Assembly (NCBI GenBank): GCA_015492915.1 | Contig: WGED01000720.1 | Location: 1-5,196 of the forward strand | Length of the DNA: 5,196 bases | DNA from: Cyclobacteriaceae bacterium | Lineage (GTDB): Bacteria > Bacteroidota > Bacteroidia > Cytophagales > Cyclobacteriaceae | Reading direction: 5' to 3' | In this document: piece after piece, positions 1 to 5,196 of the stretch | Layout: each line of letters starts with the position of its first letter | How positions within the stretch are numbered: the first letter of the stretch is position 1 | The notes under the pieces: generated by a model | Databases searched by the model: none | What the model was told of the DNA's origin: nothing | The model's input: only the letters and a program-made list of their open reading frames with translations | Position numbers and translations under genes: made by a program

Positions 1-8
1 CTCATATG

Positions 9-31
9 GTAAAATGATTCGATCATTTTAC
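9..31. promoter_or_regulatory. Perfect 10-bp inverted repeat upstream of acs
   Basis: Arm GTAAAATGAT (9-18), a 3-nt spacer TCG, and arm ATCATTTTAC (22-31) form a perfect inverted repeat, extendable by one G-T wobble (8/32). It lies 38 bp before the acs start. The sequence after it is T-rich (about 32-53) but has no uninterrupted T run. It could be the terminator of a gene just left of the window, or an operator for a dimeric regulator of acs. The low G+C stem argues against a strong terminator. The sequence does not decide between the two readings. I could not find a clear Bacteroidota promoter (TTTG / TAnnTTTG) in 1-69. Confidence 0.4.
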
Positions 32-69
32 TTTCTTTAATAATTCTTTAAACATTCAACCTTTAAAAT

Positions 70-1974
70 ATGGCTAGAAGAATCCACACCCTCGCAGGCT
101 ACATCCATGAATATCAACGCAGCGTGTTGAATCCTGACGATTTTTGGTCGCAAATTGCCGAGACCTTTCACTGGAGAAAACGATGGGATAAAGTCCTGGA
201 GTGGGAATTTGAAACTCCAAGTGTCAAATGGTTTTTAAATGGCAAGCTAAACATCACGGACAATATTTTTGAGCGGTTCCTTTATACCAAAGGTGATAAA
301 CCGGCCATTATCTGGGAGCCGAATGATCCTGAGGAACCGCATAAAGTAATTTCTTATAAAGAACTGTACAAACAAACTTGTCAGTTTGCCAATGCCCTTA
401 AAGCGCAGGGTATCCAAAAAGGAGACAGGATCATCATCTACATGCCGATGGTCCCTGAGGCTGCAGTCGCCATGCTGGCCTGCGCGAGAATAGGCGCGGT
501 ACATTCCGTAGTATTTGCCGGCTTTTCAGCAAATTCCCTCTCTGACAGAATCAATGACTGCAGTGCCAAAATGGTGCTCACTTCCGACGGAAATTTCAGG
601 GGAGCCAAAACCATACCTATAAAGGATGTGGTGGATGAAGCCTTGGAAAGCACCTCATCGGTTGAGAAGGTGATCGTGTATGAGCGAACCAAAACACCCG
701 TGAATATGGTACCCGGTCGCGACATTTGGTGGCATGATGCCATTGATGGTATCTCCACAGAAAATACCGCCGAAACCATGGATTCTGAAGATATGCTGTT
801 TATACTATATACTTCAGGCTCGACGGGCAAGCCAAAAGGAATCGTGCACACAACCGGGGGATACATGGTTTATACCTATTATACCTTCAAAAATGTATTT
901 CAATACCGTGATGAAGACATCTACTGGTGTACGGCAGATATAGGTTGGATTACCGGTCATTCCTACATCGTATATGGCCCCATGCTCAATGGCGCCACGA
1001 CTTTGATGTTTGAAGGTGTGCCTACTCACCCTCATCCCGGCAGATTCTGGGAAATCGTTGATAAATTCAAAGTCAATCAGTTTTACACAGCACCGACGGC
1101 CATCAGGGCGCTGGAGGCATTTGGCAATGAACCGCTGCAGCCTTACAAACTCGATTCACTCAAGGTGCTCGGTACAGTTGGGGAACCGATCAACGAAGAG
1201 GCATGGCATTGGTATCACGATCATGTCGGTAAAGGAAGGTGCCCCATTGTGGACACGTGGTGGCAGACTGAAACGGGTGGCATTTTAATTTCTCCTTTAG
1301 CTGGTATCACCCCAACCAAGCCGGCGTATGCTACCTTGCCATTGCCCGGTGTGCAGCCGATTATCGTTGATAATGACGGCAATGAACTCAAGGGCAATAG
1401 TGTGGAAGGAAACCTTTGCATCAAATTCCCCTGGCCCGGTATGCTGCGTACGACCTATGGTGATCATGAACGTTGCAGGCAGACATATTTCAGTCAGTAC
1501 AAGGGATTGTATTTTACAGGTGATGGTGTGAAACGCGATGAGGATGGATATTACAGGATTCTTGGCCGTGTGGATGATGTGATCAATGTTTCGGGCCACC
1601 GCATGGGAACAGCCGAAGTAGAAAACGCTATTAATGAGCACCCGAAAGTGATCGAGTCGGCTGTTGTGGGCTATCCTCACCCGATCAAAGGCCAGGGCAT
1701 TTATGCCTATGCCATTTGTGACCTGAGTGACAGATCGGAAGAAAACCTCAAAAAAGAGATCAGACTGACTGTCTCGAAAATTATCGGGCCTATAGCCAAG
1801 CCGGATAAGATACAGATTGTTCCCGGCCTGCCTAAAACACGTTCGGGTAAGATTATGCGAAGAATTTTGCGTAAGATCGCAGTGGGAGAAGTGGATAATT
1901 TCGGAGACATATCCACCCTGCTCGATCCCGATGTTGTAGAAAAGATCATCGAAGGCAAGGATACGGCGAGCTGA
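70..1974 (+). CDS. acs: Acetyl-CoA synthetase (AMP-forming acetate--CoA ligase)
   Basis: This cytoplasmic enzyme makes acetyl-CoA from acetate, ATP and CoA through an acetyl-AMP intermediate, for high-affinity acetate use. The 634-residue product has the ACAS N-terminal domain (about 10-70), the AMP-binding domain and the mobile C-terminal domain. Visible motifs are the P-loop YTSGSTGKPKG (247-257), WITGHSY (293-299), VGEP (370-373), DTWWQTETGG (395-404), YFTGDG with Asp485, GRVDDVINVSGHR (499-511; hinge Asp502, Arg500, Arg511) and PKTRSGK (588-594). By alignment with Salmonella Acs (numbers recalled), the acyl pocket is Ile294, Thr295, Val370 and Trp398; Trp at that place limits the substrate to acetate or propionate. 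Lys594 matches the catalytic lysine (Lys609 there), which is inactivated by acetylation in other bacteria. The protein is some 15 residues shorter than enterobacterial Acs, all at the N terminus. An in-frame TAA at 64-66 fixes ATG 70 as the earliest ATG. There is no Shine-Dalgarno. Propionyl-CoA synthetase is a less likely alternative. Confidence 0.96.
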   Translation: MARRIHTLAGYIHEYQRSVLNPDDFWSQIAETFHWRKRWDKVLEWEFETPSVKWFLNGKLNITDNIFERFLYTKGDKPAIIWEPNDPEEPHKVISYKELYKQTCQFANALKAQGIQKGDRIIIYMPMVPEAAVAMLACARIGAVHSVVFAGFSANSLSDRINDCSAKMVLTSDGNFRGAKTIPIKDVVDEALESTSSVEKVIVYERTKTPVNMVPGRDIWWHDAIDGISTENTAETMDSEDMLFILYTSGSTGKPKGIVHTTGGYMVYTYYTFKNVFQYRDEDIYWCTADIGWITGHSYIVYGPMLNGATTLMFEGVPTHPHPGRFWEIVDKFKVNQFYTAPTAIRALEAFGNEPLQPYKLDSLKVLGTVGEPINEEAWHWYHDHVGKGRCPIVDTWWQTETGGILISPLAGITPTKPAYATLPLPGVQPIIVDNDGNELKGNSVEGNLCIKFPWPGMLRTTYGDHERCRQTYFSQYKGLYFTGDGVKRDEDGYYRILGRVDDVINVSGHRMGTAEVENAINEHPKVIESAVVGYPHPIKGQGIYAYAICDLSDRSEENLKKEIRLTVSKIIGPIAKPDKIQIVPGLPKTRSGKIMRRILRKIAVGEVDNFGDISTLLDPDVVEKIIEGKDTAS

Positions 1975-1994
1975 TTTGATAATTATTATTTATA

Positions 1995-2034
1995 AATCAA
2001 AACCGGCATGGCAGACTACCTGCCGGTTTTGATT
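1995..2034 (+). terminator. Intrinsic terminator after acs
   Basis: A perfect 14-bp stem is formed by AATCAAAACCGGCA (1995-2008) and TGCCGGTTTTGATT (2021-2034). The 12-nt loop can close further with two G-C pairs (2010-2011 with 2019-2020). It starts 20 nt after the acs stop codon. The T-rich stretch TTTTGATT is the outer part of the right arm, and the left arm carries the matching A tract, so the hairpin could work in both directions. Its position separates acs from the downstream gene pair. Confidence 0.85.
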
Positions 2035-2165
2035 GAAAATCATTGATTTTTCATGAAAGGGTTTTGTTCGGCAATGTGGACAGGCAAATAATGAAAGAGA
2101 ACTAATGGTGTATTTTGTGATCAAAATCATAAATCTACTGTCTTAACGGTAATTATATTGCTGAG
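2035..2165 (+). promoter_or_regulatory. Intergenic region with likely promoter for the small protein/receptor pair
   Basis: This 131-nt gap lies between the acs terminator and the GTG start at 2166, so a promoter for the next gene pair is expected here. I see a 6-4-6 perfect inverted repeat, ATTTTG-TGAT-CAAAAT, at 2112-2127, which could be an operator. A weak promoter candidate uses TTTG at 2114-2117 and TACTGTCT at 2136-2143 (poor match to TAnnTTTG, 18-nt spacing), which would place the operator over the -33 element. Tiny ORFs at 2053-2091 (12 codons) and 2091-2105 (4 codons) overlap as TAATG, but nothing supports their translation. No RNA gene is recognised. Confidence 0.35.
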
Positions 2166-2543
2166 GTGAAATATTTTGTTTCCATATCTCTTTTGGTCAT
2201 TTACCTTGCGGGCACCATCCAGCCGTCATGGTTTTTGATCGATTTTTACATGAACAGGGAAGAGATGACCCGGAAGTTCTGCGTCAATCTTGACAAGGGC
2301 ATTACCATGTGCCGTGCAAGCTGTTACCTTGAAAATGTGAAAAAGGAAAGGACGAAGGAATCAGATAAAAAAATTGTCATCCCAGAGAAAATTAAAACTG
2401 TTGAGGTAATCACTCAGAATCAAACACAAAATTTAATTCCGGAGGCCGCGATTACTGTAGTGCCATTATGTTATGTGCACCACTATACCTTTACCTATCT
2501 GGCCTCTGTATTTCATCCCCCAAAAATCACCCTTTTTTCATAA
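2166..2543 (+). CDS. Small exported or membrane-anchored Cys/His protein, upstream partner of the copper receptor
   Basis: The 125-residue product has no function I can name. Residues 3-28 are a hydrophobic segment after a single Lys, so it is a signal peptide or one N-terminal membrane anchor; the rest would be periplasmic. Three cysteines are clustered as CVN-LDK-x4-C-x3-CYL (Cys39, Cys49, Cys53). A Lys/Glu-rich polar stretch follows (56-80), then a Cys/His patch, LCYVHHYTF (Cys102, His105, His106), and a terminal FHPP (116-119). From memory, small Bacteroidota proteins with a C-V-N/Q...C-x3-C pattern and a C-terminal FHPP ending occur near TonB-dependent receptors; this is recollection, not a search. 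The start is GTG at 2166-2168. An in-frame stop at 2130-2132 and no ATG between leave it as the best start, and it gives a good MKYF signal. The next gene follows after 119 nt on the same strand without a clear terminator. A periplasmic copper-handling role is inferred only from the neighbour and from the ligand-type residues. Confidence 0.78.
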   Translation: MKYFVSISLLVIYLAGTIQPSWFLIDFYMNREEMTRKFCVNLDKGITMCRASCYLENVKKERTKESDKKIVIPEKIKTVEVITQNQTQNLIPEAAITVVPLCYVHHYTFTYLASVFHPPKITLFS

Positions 2544-2662
2544 GAAACCTCTGAGGGGGTATTCCTTTTTATATCACTCTTTGCACTGGCAATGGAGAGC
2601 AATATGCCATGTCGGTTGCACAAGGAGCTTACAATCTATTCGATTTATAATCAGATAATTAT
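2544..2662 (+). other. 119-nt gap between the small protein and the receptor
   Basis: No gene is supported here. A weak hairpin (CCTC 2548-2551, GGGG 2555-2558, loop TGA) is followed some way downstream by TTTTT (2567-2571), which might attenuate transcription but is too short to call a terminator. A reading frame open from 2555 to the TAA at 2648-2650 is in phase with the receptor and reads protein-like at its end (NGEQYAMSVAQGAYNLFDL), but has only an internal ATG at 2609. That TAA prevents any upstream extension of the receptor beyond 2651. The 18 nt before the receptor start are A/T-rich with no Shine-Dalgarno. Confidence 0.4.
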
Positions 2663-4939
2663 ATGAAAAAATATATTACTTTACTTATGGTATTTGTGCC
2701 ATTACTGGCATTTTCTCAACCAAAAACTATTTCCGGCCGACTGATTGATGAAACAAACGGCGATGCTATTGCCGGAGCGGTTGTCTATTATAACCAAAAA
2801 GCTACCGTTTCAGATGCACAGGGCCATTTTCAGATCAGTATAAATAATGATGAGTTTCCTGTAAAAATCATCGTTTCCCTATTGGGGTATGAGACAATTG
2901 AAAAAACTATCGGAGAAAATGATGAATTATCCATATCAATCCCCTTGCGCAGTTCGGTGACACTGCTCGATGAGGTGCTCATCTCAACGGACGACAGACC
3001 ATTTGTGTCGCAGGGGCGCATCAATGCTACAGAGATATATCGCGACAGTCCCAAAAATGTCGGTGATATATTCGGTGACCAACCCGGATTCGGAATTGTC
3101 AAAAGAGGTGGATATGCCATGGATCCCGTGTTCAGATCTTTGAAATATGATCAGTTAAATCTGATTTATGATGGCGGAGTGGTCGTTTCAAATGCCTGCC
3201 CCAACAGGATGGACCCTGCCTCCGTGCAGGTGTCGCCGGCCGAAATCGATCGTATCGAACTTGTAAAGGGCCCATATAGTGTTCGTTACGGGCAGACTAT
3301 GGGTGCACTCATCAACATCATCACCCGCAAGCCTGAACCAACGGATGAGTTCAGTATTCACGGCAATATAGAAGGAGGATATGAGGTTAACGGAAATGGC
3401 ATTACCGGAAGAGCCGCTCTGGAAGCAACGGGTAAAAATTACGACCTTTCCATACAAGGTGGGGCAATAACCTTTGATGATTACAAAAACGGGAATGGCG
3501 ATGTGGTGCCGAGCTCTTTCCAGACATATAATTATACGGCCAAAGTCGGTTTCAACCCTACCGACAAACAACGGATACAGGTAAGTTGGCGGCAGTCTTT
3601 TGGCCGCGATATCAAGCACGCCTCTCTGCCGATGGACTCGCCTTATGACAATAGCAGTATTCTGTCGGTCGATTATGGAGCCCGCAGCCTGAGCAATAAG
3701 CTAATGAGCCTTAACGCCAAAGCGTATTATACCTTTGTCGATCATCTGATGAGTAATGAAGGCCGTCCAAGTTATATGATGACGGAAGCCGAATCGCCTG
3801 TCAATTCGACCACCTATGGCGGCAGGTTGGAACTAGGGTTTAAAAGTTCGGAAAAAACAATGGTATTTGTGGGAATGGATGCCAGAGCGGTTGCCAAAGA
3901 CGGTGTGCGCTACCGAAAGGTGAAAAAGATGAACGGAATGCCTATGGACCCGCCTATGGAGTTTACAGACCTTGTATGGCAGGATTCGTGGCTCTATGAT
4001 GTCGGTATTTTTTCTGAAGCTAATTTTATGCTTAGTGAACGATGGGATTTACTGATCGGCGCCAGACTGGACTATGTTAGATCCGGGGCAAACAATCCGG
4101 CTCCTGATTTTGAAGCCTTGTATGGTGGGATCGATCCTTCATCACAGTGGAATTTTAATATCACTGCCAGCATAAATCATTATTTTGGAAAGAATGGACA
4201 ACTACAGTTATCAGTAGGCCGTGGCATGCGACCTGCGAGCCTTGTAGAGCGCTACATCAATCATTTTACTGTTGGAATGGACGCTTATGAATATGTCGGA
4301 AATCCAAACCTCGATCCCGAGATAAATAACCAGATAGATATTACGATAAAAGACAAGCCGGGAAGGTTTTTTTGGAAGATCAATGGATTTTATTCGAAAT
4401 TCACAAACTTCATTTCGGCGATTGTCGACGAATCCCTGCCGAGAAAATATATGCCCGGCACCGAGCCGCTTTATGCCAAGCGGTTTATCAATCTTGACAA
4501 TGCCTGGCAGTCGGGATTCGATGCCGAGTTGGGGTATCAGATTTCGGATGCATTCTCGGCCAGGGTCGGGGCTTATTATACCTATGCCCAAAACGTCGAT
4601 TTTGATGAGCCGTTACCCGAGATACCGCCATTTACCGGATTGTTTTCAGTTAAATATGAGAAACAAAAATATTTTGTGGAGTTCAGAGGTAGGATGGTGG
4701 CAAAGCAAGATCGTGTAGCGCCTTCGTTTGACGAAACAGAAACGCCGGGCTTCAATGTATTTGATCTCATTGGCAGCTACACACCTGTGAAAAATCTCGA
4801 TCTCACCTTTGCCCTGAAGAATATGTTCAATGCCAATTATTTCGAACATTTATCGAGACCGTATAAGAACCAGACTGAAACGGGTATGTTTTATGAAGCG
4901 GGTATCTCTTTCAGGGCTGGGATCAGATTTAAATTTTAA
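2663..4939 (+). CDS. TonB-dependent outer-membrane receptor, OprC/NosA-type, probable copper receptor
   Basis: This is a complete 758-residue outer-membrane receptor that would bring copper into the periplasm using TonB-ExbB-ExbD energy. Domains in order: signal peptide 1-18 (cleavage AFS-QP); carboxypeptidase-regulatory-like beta-sandwich about 22-97; TonB-box-like DEVLIS 103-108; plug about 113-224, including VKGPYSVRYG and ending ALINIITRKP; beta-barrel 225-758 ending in phenylalanine (AGIRFKF), as outer-membrane barrels do. In the plug, ACPNRMDP places Cys179 and Met183 as CxxxM; in the barrel, VDHLMSN places His361 and Met363 as HxM. In Pseudomonas OprC the copper ligands are a CxxxM and an HxM pair (recalled as C143/M147 and H323/M325), a spacing of 180 residues against 182 here. 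A Met-rich loop follows at 423-432. The protein is slightly longer than OprC, explained by the extra N-terminal domain. ATG 2663 gives a standard signal peptide; an in-frame TAA lies at 2648-2650. It probably shares a transcript with the small protein upstream. Receptor class is certain; the copper substrate is a strong inference. Confidence 0.94.
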   Translation: MKKYITLLMVFVPLLAFSQPKTISGRLIDETNGDAIAGAVVYYNQKATVSDAQGHFQISINNDEFPVKIIVSLLGYETIEKTIGENDELSISIPLRSSVTLLDEVLISTDDRPFVSQGRINATEIYRDSPKNVGDIFGDQPGFGIVKRGGYAMDPVFRSLKYDQLNLIYDGGVVVSNACPNRMDPASVQVSPAEIDRIELVKGPYSVRYGQTMGALINIITRKPEPTDEFSIHGNIEGGYEVNGNGITGRAALEATGKNYDLSIQGGAITFDDYKNGNGDVVPSSFQTYNYTAKVGFNPTDKQRIQVSWRQSFGRDIKHASLPMDSPYDNSSILSVDYGARSLSNKLMSLNAKAYYTFVDHLMSNEGRPSYMMTEAESPVNSTTYGGRLELGFKSSEKTMVFVGMDARAVAKDGVRYRKVKKMNGMPMDPPMEFTDLVWQDSWLYDVGIFSEANFMLSERWDLLIGARLDYVRSGANNPAPDFEALYGGIDPSSQWNFNITASINHYFGKNGQLQLSVGRGMRPASLVERYINHFTVGMDAYEYVGNPNLDPEINNQIDITIKDKPGRFFWKINGFYSKFTNFISAIVDESLPRKYMPGTEPLYAKRFINLDNAWQSGFDAELGYQISDAFSARVGAYYTYAQNVDFDEPLPEIPPFTGLFSVKYEKQKYFVEFRGRMVAKQDRVAPSFDETETPGFNVFDLIGSYTPVKNLDLTFALKNMFNANYFEHLSRPYKNQTETGMFYEAGISFRAGIRFKF

Positions 4940-4985
4940 GATTGAATCAGTTAGTAGATTGATTATATCGTGTTAGAGTTTTGGT

Positions 4986-5019
4986 AATTCGGGGCCCCGG
5001 AAGGGGCCCTGAGTTTTTT
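4986..5019 (+). terminator. Strong intrinsic terminator after the receptor
   Basis: The arms AATTCGGGGCCCC (4986-4998) and GGGGCCCTGAGTT (5003-5015) pair over 13 bp with two G-T wobbles, closed by a GGAA tetraloop of the stable GNRA type. Six T's (5014-5019) follow or overlap the end of the stem. It begins 47 nt after the receptor stop codon. The G/C core stands out in otherwise A/T-rich DNA and is a textbook rho-independent terminator, ending the copper unit. Confidence 0.92.
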
Positions 5020-5196
5020 ATGAGTTAATGACAACATATCTCACAGTAATGATGTAAGGGTTTTCAAATTGTTATTTCGAAATCTAAAGTTTAATGATGT
5101 TCATTTATTTTTATTACTTTATTAATATGTGAATTTTTTTAATGAGAGCCAGATTTTAAAGAAAAAATTTTATTTTTATGAGAGGTTCAATTTTGA
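5020..5196. other. A/T-rich intergenic region, possible leader of a next gene
   Basis: This 177-nt stretch holds no complete gene. It contains a 10-bp palindrome ATTTCGAAAT (5074-5083), a 9-bp direct repeat TAATGATGT (5047-5055 and 5092-5100), and ATGAGAG twice (5142-5148 and 5178-5184). These are unremarkable at this base composition but could include regulatory sites. An ATG at 5178 opens a frame (MRGSIL) that is cut by the window edge; the similar ATG at 5142 stops after five codons. The 5178 ATG, in an A/T-rich leader like the other genes here, might be the start of a downstream gene, but six codons cannot establish that. Confidence 0.35.

Noticed and set aside
438..866. Long antisense ORF opposite acs (142 aa)
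   Set aside because: It lies wholly within the well-supported acs gene, and its translation shows no recognisable domain or motif; it is a shadow of acs codon use.
1297..1680. Antisense ORF opposite the acs C-terminal half (127 aa)
   Set aside because: It lies entirely within acs and covers highly conserved catalytic motifs on the other strand, with no independent evidence of coding.
2053..2105. Two tiny overlapping ORFs (12 and 4 codons) in the gap after acs
   Set aside because: They are too short to distinguish from chance, with no attenuator-like hairpins or regulatory codon run to suggest a leader peptide.
2473..2658. 61-aa ORF overlapping the end of the small protein and the gap
   Set aside because: It starts inside the small protein in another frame, shows no signal peptide or domain, and ends just before the receptor; its composition looks like non-coding DNA.
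2544..2662. Possible copper-sensing riboswitch or structured leader before the receptor
   Set aside because: Only weak stems (for example TGGCA/TGCCA around 2587-2610) can be drawn, and no known riboswitch core is recognisable.
3188..3619. Antisense ORF opposite the receptor plug and early barrel (143 aa)
   Set aside because: It is fully covered by the receptor, whose sense frame encodes the copper motif and plug signature; no domain is visible in the antisense product.
5047..5100. Direct repeat TAATGATGT twice, 45 bp apart
   Set aside because: Only two short copies in very A/T-rich DNA and no array structure; this is not a CRISPR or a convincing iteron set.

Overview
The window looks like chromosomal DNA of a member of the Bacteroidota. 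Three things suggest this. The TonB-dependent receptor carries an N-terminal carboxypeptidase-regulatory-like domain between signal peptide and plug, a habit of that phylum. None of the three genes has a recognisable Shine-Dalgarno sequence; their starts lie in A/T-rich leaders. Base composition is moderate in genes and very A/T-rich between them. I cannot name a genus.

Layout, all on the + strand: (1) positions 1-69 are an A/T-rich leader with a perfect 10-bp inverted repeat. (2) 70-1974 is a complete acetyl-CoA synthetase (acs), closed by a strong intrinsic terminator at 1995-2034, so it appears to be a single-gene unit at this end. (3) 2035-2165 is a promoter-sized gap with a small inverted repeat. 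(4) 2166-2543 is a small exported or membrane-anchored protein with Cys and His residues, starting at GTG. (5) 2544-2662 is a 119-nt gap with no convincing gene or terminator. (6) 2663-4939 is a complete TonB-dependent outer-membrane receptor of the OprC/NosA copper-receptor type, closed by a very strong hairpin terminator at 4986-5019. (7) 5020-5196 is A/T-rich, with at most the first few codons of a next gene at the right edge.

Functionally there are two units. The first activates acetate to acetyl-CoA. The second, bounded by the two terminators, looks like a two-gene copper-uptake unit: a small Cys/His-containing envelope protein followed by a receptor that keeps both halves of the OprC copper site (CxxxM at 179-183 and HxM at 361-363) at almost the same spacing as in OprC. 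The small protein is the least described part and the best candidate for something new. Nothing visible ties acs to the copper unit beyond adjacency.
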